Notes: generated from the sequence alone by a model not told the origin. Shown: positions 44,286 to 53,629, counted from the first letter of the stretch. The stretch is 64,000 nt of DNA from Maribacter zhoushanensis (GCF_029350975.1 NZ_JARKMR010000002.1:62001-126000); one strand, 5' to 3'. Made by a program: numbers and translations.

Positions 44286-45686
44286 TTAATCTTCCCATTC
44301 TGTATGAAAAATACCTTCACGGTCTAAACGCTCATACGTATGAGAACCAAAGTAATCTCTTTGCGCTTGAATAAGGTTCAAAGGTAATTTGCTAGAAGTA
44401 TAGGCATCAAAATAAGTAAGTGAATTGGATAAACCAGGTAACGGAATTCCATTCTTTGCACCAAAAGCTACCAGCTCTCTTGCTGCGTCAACAGTTTCTT
44501 TTACTTTATCTACAAAATTTGATGAAAGTAACAAATTAGGTAGTGTTGGTTCAGCCTTAAATGCTTCTGTGATATCTGCTAATAAGCCAGCGCGTATAAT
44601 ACAGCCTGCTCTCCATATTTTAGCAATTTCAGAAATGTCTAAGTCGTAACCATATTCCCTAGAGGCATCTGCTAATTGATGTAAACCTTGAGAGTATGTG
44701 ATTATAAATGAGAAGTACAAAGCCTTTTCCGTTAATGCTTCTAGCTTCTCTTTGTCCATATGGGCTACCGTTGGTCTATCATAAAGAGCATCGGCTTTAA
44801 TTCTTTCGTCTTTTAGTGCAGAAAGTTCACGCATACTCACGGCAACATCTATAGAAGGAACAGGAATACCTAAATCCATCGCATTTTGACTTGTCCATTT
44901 ACCGGTACCTTTTTGCTTTGCCTTATCTAAGATTTGATCAACTAATCTCCCTTTTACCAATTCATCTTCTTGTTCAAAAATTGCAGAAGTTATTTCAACT
45001 AAGAAAGATTGTAACCTTCCTGAATTCCATTTTGCAAAAGTGCTGTGTAATTCATCATTATCATAATCTCCTCCTTTTTTAAGAACATCATAGATTTCAG
45101 AAGTTAATTGCATTAATCCATATTCTATACCGTTATGAACCATTTTTACGTAGTTTCCGGCAGATTTTGGACCTAAATATGCTACACAAGGTTCGCCATT
45201 ATATTTAGCCGATACAGCTTCAAAAATTGGTTTAATATGTTCGTAGGCAGATTTTGATCCACCCGGCATAATACTAGGTCCTTTACGTGCACCTTTAGCG
45301 CCACCAGAAACACCTGCGCCAAAAAAGTTGATATCTTTCTCTTGTAAATAAGCTTCTCTTCTGTCAGTATCTGTAAAGAAAGAGTTTCCTCCATCAATAA
45401 TTATATCTCCTTCATCAATATGTGGTAATAAGGATTCTATTACGCCATCTACAATTTTACCTGCAGGAACCAAAAGCATAATTTTACGTGGTTGCTTAAG
45501 GTTTTTTACAAACGTTTTTATGTTGCTAGAGGCACTTACTTTATCTAAATCTCCTCCTAAAGTCTTTAAAGCCTCTACTTTTTCGTCATCTAAATCATAT
45601 CCATAGGCAGAAAATCCGTTATCGGCTACATTAAGGATAAAATTTTGTCCCATTACTCCAAGACCTACTAAACCAAAATCGTACAT
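44286..45686 (-). CDS. gnd: 6-phosphogluconate dehydrogenase, decarboxylating
   Basis: A 466-residue NADP-dependent enzyme giving ribulose 5-phosphate and CO2. N-terminal Rossmann motif FGLVGLGVMGQNFILNVADN; substrate sites GAGVSGGAKGARKGPSIMPGG and MVHNGIEYGLMQL (catalytic Lys/His neighbourhood); C-terminal LIQAQRDYFGSHTYERLD. Full length. Divergent from zwf-pgl across a 184-bp region, together the oxidative pentose phosphate pathway. Confidence 0.96.
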   Translation of the reverse strand: MYDFGLVGLGVMGQNFILNVADNGFSAYGYDLDDEKVEALKTLGGDLDKVSASSNIKTFVKNLKQPRKIMLLVPAGKIVDGVIESLLPHIDEGDIIIDGGNSFFTDTDRREAYLQEKDINFFGAGVSGGAKGARKGPSIMPGGSKSAYEHIKPIFEAVSAKYNGEPCVAYLGPKSAGNYVKMVHNGIEYGLMQLTSEIYDVLKKGGDYDNDELHSTFAKWNSGRLQSFLVEITSAIFEQEDELVKGRLVDQILDKAKQKGTGKWTSQNAMDLGIPVPSIDVAVSMRELSALKDERIKADALYDRPTVAHMDKEKLEALTEKALYFSFIITYSQGLHQLADASREYGYDLDISEIAKIWRAGCIIRAGLLADITEAFKAEPTLPNLLLSSNFVDKVKETVDAARELVAFGAKNGIPLPGLSNSLTYFDAYTSSKLPLNLIQAQRDYFGSHTYERLDREGIFHTEWED

Positions 45687-45719
45687 AAATTGAATGTTTT
45701 ATAATTAGAATACATTATA

Positions 45720-45755
45720 ATGTTACAATTTTTAATTATTTATTGTTTGTAACAT
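45720..45755. promoter_or_regulatory. inverted repeat in gnd-zwf divergent region
   Basis: ATGTTACAA (45720-45728) and TTGTAACAT (45747-45755), perfect 9-bp arms with an 18-bp spacer. It sits just downstream of the gnd -7 element, over the expected transcription start, so it could be a regulator site. No known regulator is assigned. Confidence 0.45.
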
Positions 45756-45764
45756 AATGTGAAT

Positions 45765-45772
45765 CAAAAATA
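45765..45772 (-). promoter_or_regulatory. -7 element for gnd
   Basis: The minus strand reads TATTTTTG (TAnnTTTG), about 80 bp before the gnd start. Confidence 0.5.
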
Positions 45773-45870
45773 ATTTAAAATATTGACTTTAAATCCAAAT
45801 TGTATCTTAATAACGCCCGATAATGGCTTAGTTTTTAAGATATTTGAAGAATAAAGAATATCAACCTATA

Positions 45871-47403
45871 ATGAAAAAGACAGAAAATCAAATGCTCGTA
45901 ATTTTTGGGGCATCTGGAGATTTAACGGCAAGAAAACTTATACCAGCTATATTCAATTTATATAAGGGAAATGAGTTACCTGATAATTTTGTGGTGTTGG
46001 GTGTGAGTAGGAGTGATTTAGGCGATTTACAATTTAGAAGTAAGGTAGTTTTAGAAAGCCCATATTTAGAAAAAGAACGAGAAGAGTTTGATAATGATTT
46101 CATTGAAAAGTTCGCAAATAAACTTTTTTACGAAGATTTAGGTTCTGATTATGATACATCTTATGAGCGTTTAGAAAAACGTATTTCAGATTTAGATCAG
46201 AAATACGGTACGGACGGCAACCATATGTTCTACTTATCTACACCGCCAAGTCTATATCAGCCAATTGCAAAAAATTTATCTGACCAAGGTTTAAATAATG
46301 AAAAAAATGGTTGGAGAAGGTTGATTGTTGAGAAGCCATTTGGTTATAGTTTAGATTCTGCCAAAGAATTAAATGACGGTTTACATACTTATTTTAAGGA
46401 AGGTCAAATATTCAGAATAGATCATTATTTGGGTAAAGAAACAGTTCAGAATTTATTGGTAACACGTTTTGCCAATAGTATTTTTGAGCCACTTTGGAAC
46501 AGAAATTATATTCATCATGTAGAGATTACCAATGCAGAAAGTGTTGGTGTTGAAAAAAGAGGTGGATATTATGATAAATCTGGGGCATTGAGAGATATGT
46601 TTCAGAGTCATTTGTTACAGATAGTTGCTTTGATTGTAATGGAGCCGCCTTTAAGTGCAGATGCAGAAGAAATTCGTAATGAAAAGCTGAAAGCATTGAA
46701 GTCGCTTAGGATTATGAATGACGAGAAAACACTTTTTGAAAATACAATTAGAGCACAATATGTATCTTCTAAAATTGACGGGCAAGAAGTAAAAGGATAT
46801 AGAGAAGAAGAGGGGGTTGATGAAAATTCAACAACAGAAACCTTTGCGGCAGTTAAATTTTTTGTTGATAACTGGCGTTGGGCAGATGTTCCTTTTTACG
46901 TGAGAACGGCAAAACGTATGCCTACAAAAGTAACAGAGGTAGTTATACATTTTAAAACTCCGCATCATCAAATTTTTAAGGAATCTGGAATTAATAATAA
47001 GGATAACAAATTAGTTATTCGAATTCAGCCAGATGAAGGTATTCTAATTAAGTTTGGTGTAAAAGTACCGGGACAAGGATTTGAGGTAGAACGTGCAAAT
47101 ATGGATTTCTATTACTCTAGTTTGTCAGAAACAAATGTTATGGAAGCCTATGAGCGTCTATTATTAGATGCAATGCAAGGTGATGCTACATTATATGCAA
47201 GAGCAGATGAAGTTGAAGCGGCATGGGCTTTTGTAGATCCAATTCTTGAATATTGGAATAGTGGTAAGGATGTAAAAATGTACGGTTATGCAGCCGGTGT
47301 TTGGGGTCCAGAAAATGCCAATGAGCTTATTGAAGGTGTTGGGGAATGGAGAAACCCTAGTGAAAACTTAGCAGATGAATCTGGCTATTGTGTTATTTGC
47401 TAA
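45871..47403 (+). CDS. zwf: glucose-6-phosphate dehydrogenase
   Basis: A 510-residue enzyme oxidising glucose 6-phosphate to 6-phosphogluconolactone with NAD(P). Nucleotide-binding motif LVIFGASGDLTARKLIPAI, conserved substrate site RIDHYLGKETVQNLLVTRF, and late RIQPDEGI. The frame opens at a TTG at 45844, but the ATG at 45871 places the Rossmann motif at the normal distance and is chosen. Followed by pgl after 33 bp, same strand. Confidence 0.95.
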   Translation: MKKTENQMLVIFGASGDLTARKLIPAIFNLYKGNELPDNFVVLGVSRSDLGDLQFRSKVVLESPYLEKEREEFDNDFIEKFANKLFYEDLGSDYDTSYERLEKRISDLDQKYGTDGNHMFYLSTPPSLYQPIAKNLSDQGLNNEKNGWRRLIVEKPFGYSLDSAKELNDGLHTYFKEGQIFRIDHYLGKETVQNLLVTRFANSIFEPLWNRNYIHHVEITNAESVGVEKRGGYYDKSGALRDMFQSHLLQIVALIVMEPPLSADAEEIRNEKLKALKSLRIMNDEKTLFENTIRAQYVSSKIDGQEVKGYREEEGVDENSTTETFAAVKFFVDNWRWADVPFYVRTAKRMPTKVTEVVIHFKTPHHQIFKESGINNKDNKLVIRIQPDEGILIKFGVKVPGQGFEVERANMDFYYSSLSETNVMEAYERLLLDAMQGDATLYARADEVEAAWAFVDPILEYWNSGKDVKMYGYAAGVWGPENANELIEGVGEWRNPSENLADESGYCVIC

Positions 47404-47436
47404 TTAGTAGTCGTTACAATTAAAGTAAAAGTAAAA

Positions 47437-48162
47437 ATGGAATTAAAAGTTTATCAAAATAAAGTAAAGGTTGCAGAAGAGTTTTCTAAGTATTTAATTG
47501 AAAAATCAGGTACTCAAAAAGCTTTTCATATAGCCTTATCCGGCGGTAGTACCCCTAAAATTGTATTTGATGTTCTTGCAAAGGAATTTTCTGGTGATGT
47601 AGATTGGAAGAACATTCATTTATACTGGGGCGATGAAAGATGTGTAGCACCTACCGATGATGAGAGTAACTATAAAATGACAGTAGAACACCTTATTTCT
47701 AAAGTAGATATACCAGAAGAGAATATTCATAGAATTAAAGGCGAAGATGACCCAAAAACTGAAGCTAAGCGTTATGGTGAGTTGCTAGATAAAGAATTGC
47801 CAAAAGAATTAGGTTTACCTCAGTTTGATTTAGTGATACTTGGTATGGGAGATGATGGTCACACGGCATCAATTTTTCCTCATGAAATTAATCTTTGGGT
47901 TTCTCCAGATAATTGTGAGGTTGCTATACATCCAGAATCCGGTCAAAGACGAGTTTCGCTTACGGGTAGAATAATAAATAATGCCAAAACTGTTGCTTTC
48001 TTGGTAACTGGTGAGAGTAAGGCAGAAAAAGTGAAAATTATAGTGGATAGGGAAGAAGGCTATTTAGAATATCCTGCAAGTCACGTAGCACCTAAAACAA
48101 AAGACTTGGTGTGGTTTTTAGATGCTGCCGCGGCAAAGCTTCTTACTTCATTTCAATCTTAA
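47437..48162 (+). CDS. pgl: 6-phosphogluconolactonase
   Basis: A 241-residue DevB-type lactonase hydrolysing 6-phosphogluconolactone to 6-phosphogluconate, between Zwf and Gnd in the pathway. Motifs: FHIALSGGSTPKIVFDVLA, LYWGDERCVAPTDDESNYKM and DLVILGMGDDGHTASIFP. The 3' end overlaps the convergent thioesterase gene by 20 bp. Confidence 0.94.
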   Translation: MELKVYQNKVKVAEEFSKYLIEKSGTQKAFHIALSGGSTPKIVFDVLAKEFSGDVDWKNIHLYWGDERCVAPTDDESNYKMTVEHLISKVDIPEENIHRIKGEDDPKTEAKRYGELLDKELPKELGLPQFDLVILGMGDDGHTASIFPHEINLWVSPDNCEVAIHPESGQRRVSLTGRIINNAKTVAFLVTGESKAEKVKIIVDREEGYLEYPASHVAPKTKDLVWFLDAAAAKLLTSFQS

Positions 48163-48688
48163 TATTTTCAGATTGTAATTCTTTAATATATTCTTCTGAA
48201 TTAAAGGTTTTGGATTCAAATTTAGTGTCTCTTTCTTGAGCCTCTAATTTGCGGTATTTGCTACGTGCAAATCTTCTAATACCTTGGTCGTCAGAAATAA
48301 TTAAACCTGGTACGGGAACATTTTTACCATCTGTTCCCTTAGCCACCATGGTAAAGTAAGACGAGTTACAGTGTTTTTTAGTGCCAGATGTAATATTCTC
48401 CGATTCAACACGAACACCAACTACCATAGAAGTTCTACCTGTATAGTTTATACTTGCTTTTAAAGTCACTAGTTCACCAACTTCAATAGGGTTTAGAAAG
48501 TTTACACGGTTAACCGATGCTGTTACGCAATACTGTTGAGAGTGTTTAGATGCACATGCAAAAGCAATTTGATCCATAAGGTTCAAAATGTGGCCACCAT
48601 GCACTTTTCCTCCAAAGTTTGAATGGGAAGGTAACATCAACTCAGTTATAGAAACTCTAGACTCCCTTACACTTTTAAATTTTTCCAT
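48143..48688 (-). CDS. acyl-CoA thioesterase (hotdog fold)
   Basis: A 181-residue single hotdog-domain thioesterase of the YciA/BACH type: LMLPSHSNFGGKVHGGHIL with NLMDQIAFACASKHSQQYCV, then FLNPIEVGELVTLKASINYTG and VRVESENITSG. It hydrolyses acyl-CoA to free acid and CoA; chain length not readable. Overlaps pgl tail to tail by 20 bp. With two acyl-CoA ligases and the fad operon it completes a fatty-acyl-CoA turnover set in this window. Confidence 0.9.
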   Translation of the reverse strand: MEKFKSVRESRVSITELMLPSHSNFGGKVHGGHILNLMDQIAFACASKHSQQYCVTASVNRVNFLNPIEVGELVTLKASINYTGRTSMVVGVRVESENITSGTKKHCNSSYFTMVAKGTDGKNVPVPGLIISDDQGIRRFARSKYRKLEAQERDTKFESKTFNSEEYIKELQSENIKIEMK

Positions 48689-48705
48689 AGTCCTTGTGTT
48701 TCTTT

Positions 48706-49071
48706 TTAGTTTCTAAAATGTGGTGATTTTTCAGCATGTACCTCGGTTACAAAATATTTGGTGTCACCCAACCAAAAGAAAGTTGTGTAGCGTTCTACAT
48801 AACTTACTTTTACGTATTGACCTTGATACTCCTGTAATTTTTCAATGACTTCTTGGTCTTTGTCCAAAACTGAGAAAGAGAATATTTGAGCACCAGAAAT
48901 TCCTTGGCTTATTTCACCTTCCCAAGTTTTTACAACTACGCCCTTGTGGCTTATTTTAATAAGTTCTCCTGATCTTACACCTTCGCTAAAAGTTACAAAG
49001 TAAATAAAGGCATAATAAAGCGCGCCAATAACGACAACGCCTAATAAAAGTAATGATACTATTTTTTTCAT
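48706..49071 (-). CDS. small membrane-anchored protein of unknown function
   Basis: A 121-residue protein with one N-terminal transmembrane helix (VSLLLLGVVVIGALYYAFIYF) and a soluble domain (GELIKISHKGVVVKTWEGEI, IFSFSVLDKDQEVIEKL, GQYVKVSYVERYTTFFWLGD) that looks like a small beta-barrel. Homologues in Flavobacteriia have been labelled 6-phosphogluconate dehydrogenase, which this clearly is not. Downstream of rmuC (28 bp), same strand. Confidence 0.65.
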   Translation of the reverse strand: MKKIVSLLLLGVVVIGALYYAFIYFVTFSEGVRSGELIKISHKGVVVKTWEGEISQGISGAQIFSFSVLDKDQEVIEKLQEYQGQYVKVSYVERYTTFFWLGDTKYFVTEVHAEKSPHFRN

Positions 49072-49099
49072 GTGTTTAGTTTATATTTAATGGTTGGTA

Positions 49100-50449
49100 T
49101 TATAATTTTAATTTAGGTTCTTCTTCAAAATCATCATCATCAAGTGCTCTATTTATAAGTGATTCAGGGATTGATTTTTTCGCTTTCGCACCCATTTTTT
49201 TAAGTTTTTCAATACTGGTGATAATATTTCCACGACCCTCAACTAGTTTGTTCATTGCGCCACGGTATTCATCTTTAGCGTCGTCCATTTTTTTACCTAC
49301 TTTCATGAGGTCGCCTACAAAGCCTTCAAACTTGTCATAAAGTGCACCAGCTTGTCGTGCAATTTCAATGGCATTTCTTTGTTGCTTTTCATTATTCCAC
49401 ATGCTATCAATGGTCCGCAAGGTAGCAAGAAGAGTTGAAGGAGTAACAATAATAATATTTTGCTCAAAAGCTTTGTTATATAAAGTATTGTCTTGATTAA
49501 TAGCAATTGCAAAAGCAGGTTCTATAGGAACGAACATCAGAACAAAATCAGGACTCTCCATTTCATATAAATCCTCATATTTCTTGGCAGATAATTGATT
49601 TACGTGTCTTCTTAAGGAGTTTATATGGTCTTTTAAAAATTTCTCTCTTAGTTCATCTTCGGCATTTACATACCGCTCGTAATCGGTCAATGAAACTTTA
49701 GAATCTACCACCATTTTCTTACCATCAGGTAAGTTTATGATAACATCTGGTAGCACTCGGCTACCATCTTCACGAGTAAAACTTTGCTGAACAGTGTATT
49801 CTCTATCTTTCTCTAAACCTGATTTTTCTAATACGCGCTCCAAAACCAGCTCGCCCCAATTACCCTGCATTTTACTATCACCTTTTAGGGCTTTTGTCAA
49901 ATTCTCGGCCTCTTGGGTAATTTTTATATTTTGGGTTTGTAGGTTTAGTAATTGCTCTTTTAAAGCCGAATGAATACTGATGTTTTCTTTCTGACTTTCT
50001 TCAACTTTCTTTTCAAAAAGAAGTATTTTTTCATTTAACGGAGTAAGAATATTTTTAATGTTCTTCTCATTACGTTCGGTAAATTTTAAACTTTTTTCTT
50101 CTAATATTTTATTGGCAAGATTTTCAAACTCCTTCGTGAATTTCTCTTGAAGTTTTTCTACTTCTTCTTTCTGTTCCCTATTCTTTTGCTGTAAATTTTC
50201 TAAGTCTGCCTGGTAGCGAACAATCTGATTGCCTAATTGTTCTTTATCTAATTGTAGTTGTGATTTATAATTCTCACTCGCTTTTAATCGATCTTGAAAA
50301 ACAGAAAGGTTATTTAGCATTTGCTGCTCTCTTTCTTCTAAAATGCTTTGACGAGATTTTGTTTTTAGAAGCTGAATATAGTTACCCAAAAAATATCCAA
50401 TGGCAAGACAAAGGATAGCAATGATCAAATAAATATAAATTTCGTTCAT
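49100..50449 (-). CDS. rmuC: DNA recombination protein RmuC
   Basis: A 449-residue protein: one N-terminal transmembrane helix (IYLIIAILCLAIGYFLGNYI), a long coiled coil (about 30-190, many Glu/Gln/Lys), and the RmuC nuclease-like domain (SKMQGNWGELVLERVLEKSG, DVIINLPDGKKMVVDSKVSL, FVPIEPAFAIA, TPSTLLATLRTIDSMWNNEK). The DSK in VVDSKVS corresponds to the PD-(D/E)xK-like core. In E. coli it limits inversions between short repeats. Confidence 0.92.
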   Translation of the reverse strand: MNEIYIYLIIAILCLAIGYFLGNYIQLLKTKSRQSILEEREQQMLNNLSVFQDRLKASENYKSQLQLDKEQLGNQIVRYQADLENLQQKNREQKEEVEKLQEKFTKEFENLANKILEEKSLKFTERNEKNIKNILTPLNEKILLFEKKVEESQKENISIHSALKEQLLNLQTQNIKITQEAENLTKALKGDSKMQGNWGELVLERVLEKSGLEKDREYTVQQSFTREDGSRVLPDVIINLPDGKKMVVDSKVSLTDYERYVNAEDELREKFLKDHINSLRRHVNQLSAKKYEDLYEMESPDFVLMFVPIEPAFAIAINQDNTLYNKAFEQNIIIVTPSTLLATLRTIDSMWNNEKQQRNAIEIARQAGALYDKFEGFVGDLMKVGKKMDDAKDEYRGAMNKLVEGRGNIITSIEKLKKMGAKAKKSIPESLINRALDDDDFEEEPKLKL

Positions 50450-50561
50450 TATTAAATTAGAGTAATCTGGTAAAGATACTTGATTGGGTAATAAAGTTTA
50501 AATGAGCCGGTCTGTTTTTAATCAACATACTTAATTGAATATCTTATAAATGTAGAAATAT

Positions 50562-51353
50562 CTATTTATTTATTCTAAAAGAGCCAGTGTTGGCATCAAA
50601 AGAAATGGTGTCGGTAGGGAAGAGGGTGTTAAAATTATTGTTCTCGATTAATTTACATGGCTCATTGAATGCATTCTCTTTTCCGTCTAAAATAAGCATC
50701 TTATCACATAGCTGAATTGCAAGTTCAATTTCATGACTAGTGAACAATATCACTTTATTTGTTTTGTGCGCAATAGATTTCAGTAGTTTCAATATTTGAA
50801 CCTTGTGGTACAAATCTAAGTGAGTGGTTGGTTCATCTAATAATATGATATCGGTATCTTGAATTAAAGCTCTAGCAATAAGTACCCGTTGTAATTGACC
50901 GTCACTCAACTGAAAACATTTTTTATCTAAGAAAGGTTTCAATTCTAAAATGTCAATACTATTATTTATGATAGAAATATCTTTATCGGCTAATTTACCT
51001 AGCCAATTTGTGTATGGTTGTCTGCCTAGAGCCAATAGCTCATAAACAGATAAATTTTTAGATGCAATTGGTTCTGTAAGAACAACACTAATTTTAGATG
51101 CTATTTGTAATTCGCTATAGGTAGATAATTCTTTTCCTTCAATTGTTATTGCGCCAGAAATTTTTGGCTGAAAATTACCTAAGGTTCTTAACAATGTAGA
51201 TTTTCCTATTCCGTTAATACCAACAATAGCTGCAAGTTCTCCTTTATTTAATTCAAACGAAATATTAGACACAACAATTTTATCATCATACCCAACGGAT
51301 AAATTGTTAATAGAAAGGGTGCTATGTGCTATGTTTTTAGTGATGACGTCAGT
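50562..51353 (-). CDS. btuD: B12-type ABC importer ATPase (BtuD-like), start codon unclear
   Basis: ATPase of a FecCD/BtuCD-class importer: Walker A AIVGINGIGKSTLLRTLG, signature QLSDGQLQRVLIARALI, Walker B DIILLDEPTTHLDL, H-loop FTSHE. The first standard start, GTG at 51272, gives 236 residues but omits strand 1 and the A-loop Tyr. Upstream in the same frame the codons read STLSINNLSVGYDDKIVVS, the expected N-terminus, and stay open to 51353, yet contain no ATG, GTG or TTG. Either a rare start (ATC at 51344-51342 or ATA at 51332-51330) or a sequence error is involved. Same strand and frame as the permease, two stop codons between. Confidence 0.85.
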   Translation of the reverse strand, partial: TDVITKNIAHSTLSINNLSVGYDDKIVVSNISFELNKGELAAIVGINGIGKSTLLRTLGNFQPKISGAITIEGKELSTYSELQIASKISVVLTEPIASKNLSVYELLALGRQPYTNWLGKLADKDISIINNSIDILELKPFLDKKCFQLSDGQLQRVLIARALIQDTDIILLDEPTTHLDLYHKVQILKLLKSIAHKTNKVILFTSHEIELAIQLCDKMLILDGKENAFNEPCKLIENNNFNTLFPTDTISFDANTGSFRINK

Positions 51354-51359
51354 TTAAAA

Positions 51360-52388
51360 TTAAAATATCATTTTTCTTTTACGAACCAATAGCCAAATTA
51401 CGACCGGAGCTCCAAAAATACTAGTAATGGCATTTATTGGTAAGACACTAACTGAGCCTGGCAATTGCGCAATAGTGTCACAGAGCAGCATTAAAATGGC
51501 ACCACAGCAAAGTACTGCGGGAATTTGAATTTTATGATCTGTGGTATGAAATAGTTGCTTGGTAATGTGTGGTACAGCTAAGCCAACAAAGGCTATAGGA
51601 CCGGCAAATGCGGTAATGGATCCAGCAAGTAGCCCAGTGGCGACTATAATAAAGTACCGCGATTTTTGTAGACCAATACCTAAACTTTTGGCGTAATTTT
51701 CACCAAGTAAAAAAGCGTTTAATGGTTTAATGGATATGATGCTGAGAAAAATACCAATTATTGTGCATAGCGCGACTATTAGTAATTGCATCCAAGATAA
51801 ATTACCTAGACTACCAAAAGACCAAAATATATACTGCTGTAATTTTTCAGCTTTAGAGAAATAAGAAAGTACGCTGACAATGGCAGCAGTAATACTCCCG
51901 AACATGAGCCCAATAATCAAAAGAGCCATGGTGTCTTTTACTCTTGCTGCAACAACGAGAACTAACGATAAAACCAAAAAAGAACCAAGGCTAGATGCTA
52001 TAGCTAGTGTAATATCATTAAATGTGGAAAAAGTGAACACTCCGGAAAATAGCGATGTTCCCATGATTAAGAGCGCAGCACCTAAACTTGCACCAGAACT
52101 AATACCAAGTACGTAAGGACCTGCCAAGGGGTTTCTGAATAATGTCTGCATAAGTAATCCACTCAAGGACAATCCGCCACCCACCAATATAGCTGTTATC
52201 GCTTTTGGTAGTCTATATTCCCAAACAATGTAATAAGTAGAATTTTCAGTAGCTGTTCCAAACAAAGCTTTTAAGGTTTCAAGGACTGAAATGCTTACAG
52301 AGCCCAAACAAATATTAATAATAAAGCAAAGAAGCAGTATTACCAGCAAGGCTATAAAATGAAAGCTATATGTAGGTTGCTTTGACAA
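51360..52388 (-). CDS. btuC: B12-type ABC importer permease (BtuC-like)
   Basis: A 342-residue FecCD-family permease with about ten transmembrane helices. Family marks: YRLPKAITAILVGGGLSLSG, LMQTLFRNPLAGPYVLGISSG, FAGPIAFVGLAVPHITKQLF. It lies between the substrate-binding lipoprotein (adjacent, no gap) and the ATPase. B12 is proposed as cargo because the divergent operon is under a cobalamin riboswitch and encodes a B12 receptor set; from the protein alone heme or siderophore would be equally possible. Confidence 0.88.
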   Translation of the reverse strand: MSKQPTYSFHFIALLVILLLCFIINICLGSVSISVLETLKALFGTATENSTYYIVWEYRLPKAITAILVGGGLSLSGLLMQTLFRNPLAGPYVLGISSGASLGAALLIMGTSLFSGVFTFSTFNDITLAIASSLGSFLVLSLVLVVAARVKDTMALLIIGLMFGSITAAIVSVLSYFSKAEKLQQYIFWSFGSLGNLSWMQLLIVALCTIIGIFLSIISIKPLNAFLLGENYAKSLGIGLQKSRYFIIVATGLLAGSITAFAGPIAFVGLAVPHITKQLFHTTDHKIQIPAVLCCGAILMLLCDTIAQLPGSVSVLPINAITSIFGAPVVIWLLVRKRKMIF

Positions 52389-53537
52389 TTATAGTAATGG
52401 TTTAAAAAAGTAAGGTACATAGTCTGGTAATAAGCCAGGGTGTAAAATATGGATTAAATCTTTCAGTACAAGATCTGGTCTTTGTGGACCTAGTTCATAA
52501 TACAAGGTTCCACCAGTTTCACCTTTTGTATTTGCTGTGGTAAATATTTTTCTGTTCTTAAAAGCATCAAACTGTCTATAGTGCTGGCTAGATGCTTCCA
52601 TTTCTTGGTAAGTTGCCAATTGAGCAGGACCGATCCAGTACTCGGCGTGTTGACCTACATCAAGAACACTTTCCCAACTTAAGGAAAGACTCCCGTTTTC
52701 TTCTGTAAGATTCCAGAGATAGTTGGCATTGGCATCTTTTAGAAAATTCGCTGCCCAGCTTTTTCCACCAGGTAAGTACCAAACGTCATTGAACATGGCG
52801 CCACTAAGAACGGTTGGTTTATTTTTAGCTTCAGAAGCTAGTTTTTTGGCTTCTAGATATGATGTTTCAATTTTACTGAAAATAGCCTCGGCTTCTTTTG
52901 TTTTATTAAAAAAGGGAGCAAAGAATTTTATCCATTCCGCTTTTCCTAAAGGAGTTTCTTCTACCCAATCGCCATTATAAACTACGGGGATATTAGCGCG
53001 TTGTATGGTTTCATACGTGCTGTTACCATCATTAATGGAAAAGCCGAAAATAAGATCTGGTTTCAGAGCAAGAACAGCTTCGGTATTTATACTTTCATTG
53101 ACACCTAATTCTTTAATTTGCCCGGCATCAATTAATTTTCTTGCTGGTATTGAGGAAATATATTTGGTGTCTGGAAAACCAATAAGTTGATTTAAAACAC
53201 CCAATTCTTCTAAAGCGGGAATATGAGTGGTTGAGGTAACTACAAAATCTTCAACAGGTGTTGAAATAATGGCATCATATTCGTTACTGTTCAATGTTAC
53301 ACTTGCTTGAATTTCTTTAGGAACCAAGGCATAGGTATATGTAGTTTCAGCATTTGCCCAAGGTTTTAAGACTTTAACAATCGTAATTTCGTTGCTCTGA
53401 GTTTTTATTTCAAAACCATTGGCATATTGTACAGATGTACTACTAGTGGCTGTTTGGTTGGGGAATACATCTTTTTTATCCTGCTTGCATTCGCATAACA
53501 AAAAAAGGAAACTTATAAAAAGTAAGCGTTTGAACAT
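52389..53537 (-). CDS. btuF: substrate-binding lipoprotein of the B12-type ABC importer (BtuF-like)
   Basis: A 382-residue periplasmic-binding lipoprotein of the TroA/BtuF class: signal MFKRLLFISFLFLLC with the lipobox Cys, then AIISTPVEDFVVTSTTHIPA, ELGVLNQLIGFPDTKYIS, LKPDLIFGFSIND and the second lobe KPTVLSGAMFNDVWYLPGGKSW. A TTG at 53561 opens the frame, but the ATG at 53537 gives the proper signal peptide. First gene of btuFCD-like unit, divergent from the riboswitch-btuB unit. Confidence 0.88.
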   Translation of the reverse strand: MFKRLLFISFLFLLCECKQDKKDVFPNQTATSSTSVQYANGFEIKTQSNEITIVKVLKPWANAETTYTYALVPKEIQASVTLNSNEYDAIISTPVEDFVVTSTTHIPALEELGVLNQLIGFPDTKYISSIPARKLIDAGQIKELGVNESINTEAVLALKPDLIFGFSINDGNSTYETIQRANIPVVYNGDWVEETPLGKAEWIKFFAPFFNKTKEAEAIFSKIETSYLEAKKLASEAKNKPTVLSGAMFNDVWYLPGGKSWAANFLKDANANYLWNLTEENGSLSLSWESVLDVGQHAEYWIGPAQLATYQEMEASSQHYRQFDAFKNRKIFTTANTKGETGGTLYYELGPQRPDLVLKDLIHILHPGLLPDYVPYFFKPLL

Positions 53538-53558
53538 GTTCTTAAATGGTCTATTTTT

Positions 53559-53566
53559 CAAAAGTA
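53559..53566 (-). promoter_or_regulatory. -7 element for btuFCD-like operon
   Basis: The minus strand reads TACTTTTG (TAnnTTTG), 21 bp before the btuF-like ATG. The riboswitch is on the other strand, so this operon would not carry it in its leader. Confidence 0.5.
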
Positions 53567-53606
53567 GTATTATAAAAGTTTACTTAGAAAGATAAAACTA
53601 AATGTT

Positions 53607-53614
53607 TACTTTCG
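53607..53614 (+). promoter_or_regulatory. possible -7 element for riboswitch transcript
   Basis: TACTTTCG, one mismatch to TAnnTTTG, about 25 bp before the riboswitch core. Confidence 0.35.
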
Positions 53615-53629
53615 CCATGAATTTTGGTT

